This document shows, in pieces, positions 16,079 to 24,107 of a DNA stretch of 64,000 nt (positions within the stretch are counted from its first letter, which is position 1; each line of letters begins with the position of its first letter). The stretch spans positions 39,666 through 103,665 of the forward strand of contig CAKTVG010000007.1 in the NCBI GenBank assembly GCA_934622035.1. The letters are read 5' to 3'. Source of the stretch: an uncultured Oscillospiraceae bacterium. GTDB taxonomy: Bacteria > Bacillota > Clostridia > Oscillospirales > Oscillospiraceae. The notes beneath the pieces are model-generated. The model was not told where the DNA came from. It made no database searches and saw only the letters and a list, made by a program, of their open reading frames with translations. The position numbers were made by a program, and so were the translations under genes.

Positions 16079-17518
16079 ATGAAGAAAAAAACGAATCGAG
16101 GATGGATTATCGGCCTGCTGACGCCGCTTTTGGTACTGCTGCTGGCAGCGGGCTTTTTCTTTGGCGTGAACCGCTTTTCCATTCGCATGGAGCTGACGGG
16201 TGAGCCGGTGCAGACGCTGGAAAGCGGCGTGGATACTTACACCGAGGAGGGCGCGAAGGCCTATTTCTGCGGCTCTCTGATTTTCAAGAAGGGCTTTGCG
16301 TTGGACGTGCGCCGCGCAGGCAGCATCAACTTGGACCGTCTCGGTGAGCAGTCCGTCACCTACCGCGCGGACTTCCTGCTCTGGCACGGAAAAGCGAAAA
16401 GAACCGTCACGGTGCAGGATACCCTTGCGCCGGAGATCACGCTCAAGGGCAACCCGGATACCTTCACCCTGCCCGGCACACCCTATCAGGAGGAGGGCTA
16501 CAGCGCCACCGACCTGCGCGACGGCGACCTGACCGACAAGGTGCAGCATGAGGAAAAGGACGGCAAGGTCTATTATTCCGTGGCTGACCGCGCGGGCAAC
16601 ACCGCCGAGGCCGTCCGCACGATCAATTATAAGGACATCACCCCGCCGGAGATCACGCTCAAGGGCGACGCAGAGGTGACGATCAACGCCGGTACGGCCT
16701 ACACCGACCCCGGCGCGACCGCCGTGGATAACAACGACGGCGACCTAACGGATAAAATGACCGTTGAGGGCAGCGTGGACATCTACCGTGCAGGCACCTA
16801 TACCATCACCTACACCGCCACGGACAGCTTTGGCAACACCGCAACGAAGGAGCGCACCGTCTGCGTCAAGGCGCTGCGCCAGCCGGACAAGGTGGAGCCG
16901 GGCAGCAAGACCGTCTATCTGACCTTTGACGACGGCCCGAGCAAGTATACCTCGGAGCTGCTGGACGTGCTGAAAAAATACAACGTCAAGGCAACATTCT
17001 TCATTGTCAACACGGGCTACACCGATCTGATCTCCCGTGAGCTGTCCGAGGGCCACAGCGTCGGCATCCACAGCGCGACGCACCAGTATTCCACAATCTA
17101 CGCCAGCGAGGAGGCCTATTTTGCCGATTTGCAGAAGGTGCAGGACGCAATCGTCGCCCTGAGCGGCAAGGAAACGACCCTCGTCCGCTTCCCCGGCGGC
17201 AGCTCAAACACCGTCAGCTCCTTCAACCCCGGCATTATGACGCGCCTGACGCAGGCGCTGACCGACATGGGCTACCAGTACTTTGACTGGAACGTCTCCA
17301 GCGGCGACGCCGGCGAGACGACCAGCACGGATCAGGTCTTTGAGAATGTCATTTCCGGCATGCAGAACCACAATGTCTCCATCGTTTTGCAGCACGACAT
17401 CAAGGGCTTCAGCGTCGCGGCGGTGGAGCGCATCATCGTCTGGGGCCTTGCCAACGGCTATACCTTCCTGCCGCTGGACGCCAGCAGCCCCACGGCGCAC
17501 CACAGAGTCAACAACTGA
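16079..17518 (+). CDS. Polysaccharide deacetylase with two Ig-like (DUF5011-type) domains
   Basis: 479 residues, exported and membrane-anchored by a helix at about residues 10-30. Two bacterial Ig-like modules of the DUF5011/HYR kind follow, at about 118-185 and 190-265, each starting PEITLKG and containing DGDLTDK. The C-terminal NodB domain has YLTFDDGPSKYT (metal Asp), HSVGIHSATHQY (metal His pair), RFPGGSSN and FDWNVSSGD. It would remove N- or O-acetyl groups from peptidoglycan or another surface glycan. The Shine-Dalgarno is GAGAGGGG. The chain lacks the separate wall-anchoring signals seen in some family members. Confidence 0.92.
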   Translation: MKKKTNRGWIIGLLTPLLVLLLAAGFFFGVNRFSIRMELTGEPVQTLESGVDTYTEEGAKAYFCGSLIFKKGFALDVRRAGSINLDRLGEQSVTYRADFLLWHGKAKRTVTVQDTLAPEITLKGNPDTFTLPGTPYQEEGYSATDLRDGDLTDKVQHEEKDGKVYYSVADRAGNTAEAVRTINYKDITPPEITLKGDAEVTINAGTAYTDPGATAVDNNDGDLTDKMTVEGSVDIYRAGTYTITYTATDSFGNTATKERTVCVKALRQPDKVEPGSKTVYLTFDDGPSKYTSELLDVLKKYNVKATFFIVNTGYTDLISRELSEGHSVGIHSATHQYSTIYASEEAYFADLQKVQDAIVALSGKETTLVRFPGGSSNTVSSFNPGIMTRLTQALTDMGYQYFDWNVSSGDAGETTSTDQVFENVISGMQNHNVSIVLQHDIKGFSVAAVERIIVWGLANGYTFLPLDASSPTAHHRVNN

Positions 17519-17535
17519 GCTTTTCCCCGCATGAC

Positions 17536-17581
17536 AATATCCGGACAGGCAGCCCAATGGCGCCCTGCCCGGATATTTTTA
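17536..17581 (+). terminator. Intrinsic terminator of the deacetylase gene
   Basis: AATATCCGG-CAGGC pairs with GCCCTGCCCGGATATT and is followed by TTTT. Confidence 0.75.
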
Positions 17582-17636
17582 TTAAAATCAGCAGATTTCG
17601 GCCTGAAAAGTTCCGCATTTTTGGAATGATTCCGGA

Positions 17637-17665
17637 TTGACAGAAGGAGCCTTTGGTGTTACTAT
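17637..17665 (+). promoter_or_regulatory. Sigma-A promoter of the MATE transporter
   Basis: TTGACA (17637-17642), 17 bases, TACTAT (17660-17665). Confidence 0.75.
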
Positions 17666-17714
17666 CTGTGCGTTTCGAAAAAATCTAAAAAATCTGATAA
17701 AATGAGGCGGAAAA

Positions 17715-19109
17715 ATGGCAAAAACCAAGAATATGACGACGGGCGCGCCCATGCCCCTGCTGGTCTCGTTTCTACTGCCGCTGCTGCTGGGGATGCTGTT
17801 CCAGCAGTTCTATGCCATGGTGGACACCGTGGTCGTGGGCAATTCTCTCGGCATGAAGGCGCTGGCGGGCGTCGGCTCGACGGGCTCGATCAGCTTTCTC
17901 GTGATCGGCCTGTGCAACGGCATCTGCTCGGGCTTCGCCATCCCCATCGCGCAGAAATTCGGCGAGGGAGACATCAAAGGGCTGCGCGCCTTTCTCGGCA
18001 ACATGATCTGGCTGACGACGGCAATCGCGCTCCTGGTCACGGCCGTCACCACGGTGGGCTGCGGCTGGATCCTGCGCCTGATGCGCACACCGGAGGAGAC
18101 ATTCTCCTTCGCATACGACTACATTTTCGTGATTTTCCTCGGCATCCCGGCGACAATGCTGTATAACCTGCTTTCGGGCATCCTGCGCTCGCTGGGCGAC
18201 AGCCGCACGCCGCTGTTCTTTTTGATCTTCTCGAGCCTGCTGAACGTGGGGCTGGATCTCCTGTGTGTCGTCACACTGCAAATGGGCGTGGCGGGCGCGG
18301 GCTGGGCGACGCTGGCAAGCCAGCTCATCTCCGGCATTTTGTGCCTGGTGTATATAGCGAAAAAGTTCCCGATTCTTCACTTGCAGCGGGAGGATCTGCA
18401 CTTTCGGTGGAGCTATGCGCTGCGGCTTCTGATGATGGGGCTGCCCATGGGCCTGCAATACTCCATCACGGCCATCGGCAGCATTCTGCTGCAAACCGCG
18501 GTCAACGACCTCGGCACGATCTCCATGGCCGCCGTGACGGCGGGCAGCAAGGTCGGCGCTTTCTTTGCCTGCCCCTTCGACGCGCTGGGCGCGACGGCGG
18601 CGACCTACGCCGGGCAGAACCTCGGCGCGGGCAAGATCGGCCGCGTGCATCAGGGCGTGAAGGCGAGCGCTGTGCTCGGCGCGATTTACTCCGCCGTGGC
18701 GCTGGCGGCGCTGTATTTCGGCGGCTCCGGCCTGTCCGGCCTGTTCCTTGACCCGGAGGACGCCGCCGCGGCGGGAGAAATTCTGCCGCTGGCGCGGGAT
18801 TTGCTGGTCTGGAACGCAGCGTTTTATCTCTCTCTGCTCGGCGTGAATCTGCTGCGCTTTACGATTCAGGGACTGGGCTATTCGAATCTTGCGACGATCT
18901 CCGGCGTTCTGGAGATGGTTGCGCGCGGCGTGACTGCGCTGGGGCTGGTTCCGGCACTGGGCTACCGCGCGGTGTGCCTTGCCAGCCCGGCGGCCTGGGT
19001 GCTGGCGGACTGCTTCCTGCTGCCGGCCTATTTCATCTGTATGAAAAAGCGCGGCTTCCGGCGCGAGCCACGTACAAAAGCGCCCCGGCTTGCGGTCATC
19101 CACAGATAA
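17715..19109 (+). CDS. MATE family efflux transporter
   Basis: 464 residues with about twelve membrane helices. The N-terminal half has PLLLGMLFQQFYAMVDTVVVGN, the standard MATE opening, and GSTGSISFLVIGLCNG. The second half repeats the fold from about residue 235 (LPMGLQYSITAIGSI). Members export drugs or metabolites using sodium or proton gradients; the substrate is unknown. It is a single gene between its own promoter and terminator. The ATG at 17715 follows GAGGCGGA. Confidence 0.92.
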   Translation: MAKTKNMTTGAPMPLLVSFLLPLLLGMLFQQFYAMVDTVVVGNSLGMKALAGVGSTGSISFLVIGLCNGICSGFAIPIAQKFGEGDIKGLRAFLGNMIWLTTAIALLVTAVTTVGCGWILRLMRTPEETFSFAYDYIFVIFLGIPATMLYNLLSGILRSLGDSRTPLFFLIFSSLLNVGLDLLCVVTLQMGVAGAGWATLASQLISGILCLVYIAKKFPILHLQREDLHFRWSYALRLLMMGLPMGLQYSITAIGSILLQTAVNDLGTISMAAVTAGSKVGAFFACPFDALGATAATYAGQNLGAGKIGRVHQGVKASAVLGAIYSAVALAALYFGGSGLSGLFLDPEDAAAAGEILPLARDLLVWNAAFYLSLLGVNLLRFTIQGLGYSNLATISGVLEMVARGVTALGLVPALGYRAVCLASPAAWVLADCFLLPAYFICMKKRGFRREPRTKAPRLAVIHR

Positions 19110-19120
19110 CGCACAAAAAT

Positions 19121-19165
19121 GCCCCCGAACGGCGGAGTATTCCGCCATTCGGGGGCTTTGCATTT
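19121..19165 (+). terminator. Intrinsic terminator of the MATE gene
   Basis: GCCCCCGAA-GGCGGA, loop GTAT, TCCGCC-TTCGGGGGC, then TTTGCATTT. Confidence 0.75.
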
Positions 19166-19194
19166 GTAATACGCCGCGATTTCAAGCCATCCGC

Positions 19195-19500
19195 AAAGGC
19201 GCGCCGATCGTTAGAACCCTCCGCAGAGCCTCGCCCCTACGCAGTACAAACGTTATTTCGATAGTGTGTGCGGAATTTACAAGCGCCAACGTGCGGCCAC
19301 GGCACGCCGTGGCCCTACGGAAAAGCCGAAAATTGAAATCAGCCGTAGGGTCTACCCGCAAGGGGCACGCCGCATCCGTAGCGCTCCTTTGTCGCTGACG
19401 GCTGCGCAGACGGCGCGCCGTGACCGGTGCAGACAGGTACAAATCCGCGATTTCCTGCACGCGGGACAGGGAAAAACGTCCCCTACGGGCGCAATCGAAA
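19195..19500. repeat. Composite palindromic repeat region
   Basis: This part of the 392-base gap has no gene. It contains CGCCCCTACGCAGTAC near 19230, the GGCCACGGCACGCCGTGGCC palindrome near 19296, CCGCAAGGGGCACGCCG at about 19368, a diverged GGCGCGCCGTGACCGGTGC near 19413, and GGGACAGGGAAAAACGTCCC near 19463. These modules recur at 4.7, 8.1, 23.0, 26.6 and 46.1 kb in different combinations. Confidence 0.75.
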
Positions 19501-19501
19501 A

Positions 19502-20659
19502 TCAGCTCTGCTGCGGCCTTCGCACGGAGACGAACAGCAGCCCCGTGCCGAGCACGGAAACGGCGATGACGATCAGCAGCATGTTCCGCACGCCGAGGCC
19601 GTCGACCAGAACGCCCGCGAGAATGCTTGCCAGCAGATTGCCGATGTTGTTCGCCGCGCCGAGGTAGGCCTGCCCCTTGACGACGTCCCGCGCCTCGACT
19701 GCCGCGCCGACATAGTAGACGGAGCTGACGGTGTAAAGCGCAAAGCCGAGCGTCTGCATCAGCTGCGCGGCATACAGCCCGCCGATGCCGGGCAGCACCA
19801 GGGACAAAACCAGCCGCAGCGTGCAGAAAATGCCGGAAATCTTCAGCCAGAAGTCGCAGCGCGCCCTGCGCAGCATTTTCAGGAAGAGGAACATGACCGG
19901 CAGCTCCGACAGCGCCGAAAGCATCACGGCCGTGCCCTGCGCGTTGCCGTCGCCCTTGTAGAGCGCGACCTGATACATAAAGTTCGTCAGCGCGTTGTGC
20001 CCGAGGTACAGAAAGCATCCGCCCAGCAGGAAGACGAAAAACAGCCGGTTTGCCCGGAAGAATTCCCCGAAGCCGGAGGCGGCCTGCCGCGCCTGCTGCA
20101 TCCCCTCCAGACGCGGGAAGAGCATGGCGGAAAGCAGCGTGCCGAGCGCCGTGACGAGGGCGCACAGCGCCAGCACGTCCATACCGAACCGGACAATCAG
20201 CCGGTTCACCAGCCGCACGACCAGCGCAAAGCTCACCGAGCCGCAGCCGCGGCTCAGACCGTAATTCAGCCGGTAGCCCTGCTGGATGGCGCTCATGCCC
20301 AGGGCGTTGATAAAGCCGGGCAGCAATTGCAGCAGCATGCAGCTCAGTGTGAACAGCGGCACGGCCGCGCCGGGCGTTTTCCCCAGCGGAACCAGCGCGG
20401 CGCTGAACAGCACGATCAGCCCCGCCGCCGCGCAGACCACGCGCTGCACGCTGACGTGCAGCCGCTCGATCACGGCAGTGACTGCGGGCTGGAGCAGAAA
20501 TGCGCCCAGCAGAGACGCCGCCAGAAGCAGCCCCGCCTGTGCATTCGTCAGGCCAAGGGAGAGAAAGTAGCGGCTGGCGTAGGTGACGTTCACGCCGATA
20601 TTGCCCCAGAAAAAGGCGTTCAGGAGGGTATACAGTGCGTAGGCTCTGCGGTTTTTCAT
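19502..20659 (-). CDS. Major facilitator superfamily (MFS) transporter
   Basis: 385 residues, twelve predicted membrane helices, with the MFS_1-like signature NVTYASRYFLSLGLTNAQAGLL near the N-terminus and a second half starting with ANRLFFVFLLGGCFLYLGHNAL. Substrate is unknown; the style resembles LacY/nucleoside-symporter-like members. ATG 20659 is preferred to the upstream in-frame ATG because AAGGG lies 8 bases before it and the stop of the preceding gene lies at 20664. It is therefore tightly linked to the DUF3810 gene. Confidence 0.85.
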   Translation of the reverse strand: MKNRRAYALYTLLNAFFWGNIGVNVTYASRYFLSLGLTNAQAGLLLAASLLGAFLLQPAVTAVIERLHVSVQRVVCAAAGLIVLFSAALVPLGKTPGAAVPLFTLSCMLLQLLPGFINALGMSAIQQGYRLNYGLSRGCGSVSFALVVRLVNRLIVRFGMDVLALCALVTALGTLLSAMLFPRLEGMQQARQAASGFGEFFRANRLFFVFLLGGCFLYLGHNALTNFMYQVALYKGDGNAQGTAVMLSALSELPVMFLFLKMLRRARCDFWLKISGIFCTLRLVLSLVLPGIGGLYAAQLMQTLGFALYTVSSVYYVGAAVEARDVVKGQAYLGAANNIGNLLASILAGVLVDGLGVRNMLLIVIAVSVLGTGLLFVSVRRPQQS

Positions 20660-20663
20660 CGAA

Positions 20664-21734
20664 TCAGCCCTTGATTTTTGCATAATACCAGGCGGTCAGC
20701 AGATCGACGACCTCGCCGTAGGACTGCTTGCCGGATTCCACGGAGAAGGCCTTGAGATAGGAATCGTAGACCCTGTAGGTCGCCTCGGATACCTTTTCGT
20801 TTTCGACCTTTTCGTAATGCTCACGCGAAGCGGCGGCGTCGGCCTTGATTTCGCCGCAGGCGGAGGCCCAGAGCGCCGAGGCCGCGTCGCGGTCGACGCG
20901 GTAGAGTGCATTGTAGCAATAGACAAAGGCCAGATAGTAGCCGGAATAGCGGAAATCCGCGCGTTCGGAGACGCTGCACGCCAGGAACGCCGCGAAATTC
21001 GCCTCGTTTTCCCGCGCGAAGGCCATGCGGTGGCCGATCTCGTGGCACATGGTGAAGGGCAGAGAGGAGCGGAAGGTCGTTGAGCTGACGCTGCTTTCGC
21101 CTGTGAAGGCGATGAAAATGCCCGTCGTGCCTGTCGCGCCCATGAATTTGCTGCTCAAAAGCTTCTTTACCCGCGCGGTCGAGCCGTCAAAGCAGGGCAT
21201 CGTTTCGGCAAGGGCCTGATAACCGTCTCCTGCGTGCTCCGCCAGGTCGGCAAAGTCCTCCTCGAGCATCACGCCGTCCGCGCCGCGGGGCACCTCCTGC
21301 GCGGCGGCGTTCGCCTGCGCAAGGTAGTATTCCGCCGCTTCGCGCAGCTCCTGCACGGTGTACTGCTCCACCTCGAAGCCGAGCCGCTCCTGCATGGGCG
21401 GGGCGAAGTAATTCAGCCCCCAGATCGCCACGAAGACAAAGGCGGCGCCGCAGACGAATTCCACCACGCCCGTCAGCCAGAGCAGAAAGCGCGACCGCTT
21501 CAGCGCAAGGACGAAAGAAACAATCAGCCAGACGGCCAGCGCGCAGACCGCCAGCTCCCACACGGGGACGGGAACGGGCGCGGTCAGCCCGGCGAGAAAC
21601 GCAAGAATTTTGCGGGAGATTTTCGGATAAAAGGCAAAAAACGGCTCCGTCCATTTCTTTGCCGCAAGCACCAGCGCTCCCAGCAGGAGCAGAAAGGCGC
21701 CGGCGGAGATCAGACGGCGAAGGGGCTTGATCAT
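20664..21734 (-). CDS. DUF3810 domain protein, putative membrane zinc metallopeptidase
   Basis: 356 residues. Three hydrophobic segments lie in the first 110 residues, followed by a soluble domain. That domain carries TMCHEIGHRMAFARENEANFAAFLACS: an HExxH-like HEIGH motif with a downstream Glu pair, as in DUF3810 proteins. Members are suspected zinc peptidases; no substrate is established. It sits between the amidohydrolase and the MFS gene with 17-base and 4-base gaps, forming a probable three-gene operon. Confidence 0.85.
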   Translation of the reverse strand: MIKPLRRLISAGAFLLLLGALVLAAKKWTEPFFAFYPKISRKILAFLAGLTAPVPVPVWELAVCALAVWLIVSFVLALKRSRFLLWLTGVVEFVCGAAFVFVAIWGLNYFAPPMQERLGFEVEQYTVQELREAAEYYLAQANAAAQEVPRGADGVMLEEDFADLAEHAGDGYQALAETMPCFDGSTARVKKLLSSKFMGATGTTGIFIAFTGESSVSSTTFRSSLPFTMCHEIGHRMAFARENEANFAAFLACSVSERADFRYSGYYLAFVYCYNALYRVDRDAASALWASACGEIKADAAASREHYEKVENEKVSEATYRVYDSYLKAFSVESGKQSYGEVVDLLTAWYYAKIKG

Positions 21735-21751
21735 GGGATACCTTCTTTCTT

Positions 21752-22804
21752 TTACAGCAGCGCGCGGAAGAGCGCGACGCCCGTGTCCAGAACGGACATG
21801 TCAAAGTCAAAGTCCGGGGTGTGCAGCGGCTTGCCTCCTGTGCCGAGGAAGAAAAAGACGCCGGGCACGCGCCGCTGGAACTCCGAAAAATCCTCCGTGG
21901 TGAAGGTGGGCTGCGCCTCCTCAATGGGATAGCGCTCCCGCGCCTGTACCAGAAGCGCAGCGTCGTTCGTCACGGGCGGATAGCCCTCGCTGCGCGACAG
22001 ACGCAGGGTGCAGCCGGTCTGTGCGGAGATGCGCCGGGCAAGCTCCTCCAGCGACTGCCAGAGGGAAGCGAACAGCGTATCGTCAAAGCAGCGCAGCGTG
22101 CCCTCCAGACGGGTGCTGCCGCTGACGGCGTTGCGGGCGCTGCCGCTTTCCATGCGTCCGAAGCGCAGCAGACAGGGCTTTCCCTCTGCCAGACGGTAGG
22201 ATTTCTCCAGGAAGCGGACGCCTGCCAGCAGCGCGTCGCAGCCCTCGGAAAAATGGGCGATATGTACGGGCTTGCCGCCGATTTCCACCGTCAGCTCACA
22301 GGAGCGGGCCATCATGCCGCCTGCGCGGGAGGCGACCACGCCCTTCGGCAGCTCCGGCCAGAGATGCAGGCCGTAGACCCGTGTGACGTGGAAGCGTTCC
22401 AGGATGCCGCTTTCGCAGATGTGTCTTGCGCCGCCGGTCGTTTCCTCGGCAGGCTCGAAAATGAGAAGCACGTTGCGCTCCGGCGCGGCATCCTTCAGGG
22501 ACTCCGCCAGTGCCAGCGCGATGGACATATGACCGTCGTGGCCGCAGGCGTGCATGCAGCCGGGGTGCTGCGATGCGAAGGGAAGACCCGTCGTTTCCTG
22601 CATGGGCAGGGCGTCCATATCGCTGCGGAAGGCGACGGTTTCCGCCTTTCCAAAGTCGAAATAGGCGCACACTGCGCTTTCCCACGGTGCGGAAAGCGTG
22701 CAGGGCAGCGCAGACAAAACGCGCCTCACATACGCCGCGGTCTGCGGCAGTGTATGGTCCAGCTCCGGGATGCGGTGCAGAGCGATTCTGTGGCGTGACG
22801 GCAT
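21752..22804 (-). CDS. M20 family amidohydrolase (metallopeptidase)
   Basis: 350 residues. Hydrolyses N-acyl amino acids or related amides using two metal ions. Motifs: an N-terminal HRIPELDHTLPQT, FRSDMDALPMQE, CMHACGHDGHMSIALALAE (metal Cys/His/Asp set) and LIFEPAEETTGGARHI (catalytic Glu). Length is slightly shorter than the usual 380-400. The start is ATG 22804 behind CGGAGGG, 25-35 bases downstream of a good promoter; longer readings would begin upstream of that promoter. It is the first gene of a run with DUF3810 and MFS genes, so it might process a compound imported by the MFS protein. Confidence 0.88.
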   Translation of the reverse strand: MPSRHRIALHRIPELDHTLPQTAAYVRRVLSALPCTLSAPWESAVCAYFDFGKAETVAFRSDMDALPMQETTGLPFASQHPGCMHACGHDGHMSIALALAESLKDAAPERNVLLIFEPAEETTGGARHICESGILERFHVTRVYGLHLWPELPKGVVASRAGGMMARSCELTVEIGGKPVHIAHFSEGCDALLAGVRFLEKSYRLAEGKPCLLRFGRMESGSARNAVSGSTRLEGTLRCFDDTLFASLWQSLEELARRISAQTGCTLRLSRSEGYPPVTNDAALLVQARERYPIEEAQPTFTTEDFSEFQRRVPGVFFFLGTGGKPLHTPDFDFDMSVLDTGVALFRALL

Positions 22805-22840
22805 GGGCTTTCCCTCCGATTCTGATTCTTTGGATGTACT

Positions 22841-22869
22841 ATTGTATCGTAATTTTTCCGCTTTTTCAA
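22841..22869 (-). promoter_or_regulatory. Sigma-A promoter of the amidohydrolase operon
   Basis: Minus strand TTGAAA (22864-22869), 17 bases, TACAAT (22841-22846). Confidence 0.75.
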
Positions 22870-22984
22870 CTGCGAAAAAAGCGCCGGCGTGAGCGCCTGC
22901 GCTTCTGGCATTGTGATTTTTTGAAATTTGACCGGAACAAATTGCGGCGGCGCCCATGGGTGCCGCCTTACGCGCTGCAACTGT

Positions 22985-23040
22985 TTTCCGATGGATATTA
23001 CCGGCGTGCCCCTTGCGGGCAGGCCCTGCAAACGATCGCC
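22985..23040. repeat. Partial copy of the palindromic repeat family
   Basis: GGCGTGCCCCTTGCGGGCAG matches, in reverse complement, the CCCGCAAGGGGCACGCCG module near 19368. The rest of the 257-base gap shows no gene. Confidence 0.5.
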
Positions 23041-23061
23041 GGAATCTGCTATGGCCCGGCG

Positions 23062-23445
23062 CTATTTTCCGCTTTCCAGGCGCTTTCGCAGAACCTCGTG
23101 CATGGAGCAGCCGTAATGAACATAAAAGGCAAGGCAGATCACGGTTTCTCGGGGCGGAAAGGAGGTAATGACCTTCCTGCCGAGGATGTCACGCAGCAGC
23201 TCCGGATCTCCGTCGCTCCAGCAGCGGGCGCTCAGACGTTCAACACTGCGCGCGATGGCTGTTACGGGCTTTCCCAGCCGGACGGCGACCACCGGATAGA
23301 CGCTTTTCGTAATTCGAACGTCATCCAGCGGAACCCCGCCCTCAAAGAGAAGCTCCGCCACACAGTCCACAACGGCGGCAAGCGGACGAACATCCTCCCG
23401 GACCGGCCCCAAGAGCGCTCGGAGAAGGGCTTCTGTTTGTGTCAT
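23062..23445 (-). CDS. Spo0A C-terminal-domain-like DNA-binding protein
   Basis: 127 residues with no receiver domain. Residues about 20-75 resemble the DNA-binding effector domain of the sporulation regulator Spo0A: an LLFEGGVPLDD helix, then VRITKSVYPVVAVRLGKP and VTAIARSVERLSARCW, matching the recognition-helix SRVERAIRHAI region of Spo0A. The start is ATG 23445 behind AAAGGAG; the longer in-frame start would lie on the promoter itself. Upstream lie two Spo0A-box-like sites. It could compete with or modulate Spo0A at target promoters, which is inference. Confidence 0.7.
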   Translation of the reverse strand: MTQTEALLRALLGPVREDVRPLAAVVDCVAELLFEGGVPLDDVRITKSVYPVVAVRLGKPVTAIARSVERLSARCWSDGDPELLRDILGRKVITSFPPRETVICLAFYVHYGCSMHEVLRKRLESGK

Positions 23446-23476
23446 AATGATCTCCTTTGCGTTTGAATTACCATTC

Positions 23477-23525
23477 ATTATAAGACCGCTTCCGCTTTTT
23501 CGAAAATTATCGACAGAATTCGACA
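23477..23525 (-). promoter_or_regulatory. Promoter with tandem Spo0A-box-like sites
   Basis: On the minus strand TTGTCGAAT (TGTCGAA at 23519-23525) and CTGTCGATA (TGTCGAT at 23509-23515) precede a weak -35 (TTTCGA, 23500-23505) and a TATAAT (23477-23482) with a 17-base spacer. Known Spo0A boxes have the core TGTCGAA, so Spo0A activation from around -40 is plausible. Confidence 0.6.
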
Positions 23526-23577
23526 AATTCGGAACATGCGTGCGTTGTAACACGTTTCCGACACGGAATTGCAGCAC

Positions 23578-23615
23578 AAAAAGCAACAGCCGCCGGATTC
23601 TTCCGGCGGCTGCAG
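23578..23615 (-). terminator. Intrinsic terminator of rlmH
   Basis: On the minus strand CAGCCGCCGGA, short loop, TCCGGCGGCTG, then TTGCTTTTT. Confidence 0.75.
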
Positions 23616-23624
23616 GAGATACGA

Positions 23625-24107
23625 TTATTTGTGGTATTTTGTTCCGGCGAGAATGGTCTGCGCGCGGTAGAGCTGCTCGAGCGCCATGACGCGCATCAGG
23701 TGGTGCGGGAAGGTCATCGGCCCGAAGGACAGGCGGAAATCCGCCAGCTTTTTTACCTCCGGCGCAATGCCGAAGGAGGAGCCGATCAAAAAGCAGGCAG
23801 CGCCCCTGCCGGAGAGCTTGACCTCCTCCAGCTTCTGCGCGAGCTGCTCGGAGGAAAGCTCCCTTCCCTCCGGCGTCAGGACGCAGAACCACGCGCCCTT
23901 CGGGATTTTGGCGCAGATCAGCTCCGCCTCCTTGGACAGCCCGGCGGCGATCTGCGCGGGGCCGGGATCGTCCGGCAGGCGCGTCTCCGGCAGCTCAAGC
24001 AGCGTGAACTCGCAGTAGCTTTTCAGGCGCTTGAGGTATTCCTCCACGGCGGCAAGGTAAAAATTCTCCTTGAGCTTGCCGACCGTCAGCAGCGTGACGC
24101 GGAACAT
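23625..24107 (-). CDS. rlmH: 23S rRNA (pseudouridine1915-N3)-methyltransferase RlmH
   Basis: 160 residues, exactly family length. Methylates the pseudouridine of helix 69 in 23S rRNA using S-adenosylmethionine through a knotted SPOUT fold. Seen: MFRVTLLTVGKLKENFY at the start, FLIGSSFGIAPEVKKLADFRLSFGPMTFPHHLMRVMALEQLYRA-type C-terminus with the SAM-binding LIGSSFG loop, and a terminal ILAGTKYHK (conserved Tyr-His). The start overlaps the sufB stop by one base, so it shares the Suf mRNA. Confidence 0.97.
   Translation of the reverse strand: MFRVTLLTVGKLKENFYLAAVEEYLKRLKSYCEFTLLELPETRLPDDPGPAQIAAGLSKEAELICAKIPKGAWFCVLTPEGRELSSEQLAQKLEEVKLSGRGAACFLIGSSFGIAPEVKKLADFRLSFGPMTFPHHLMRVMALEQLYRAQTILAGTKYHK

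Noticed and set aside
19090..19398. Open frames across the repeat mosaic
   Set aside because: Coding potential arises from the GC-rich palindromes; frames break between copies of the repeat.
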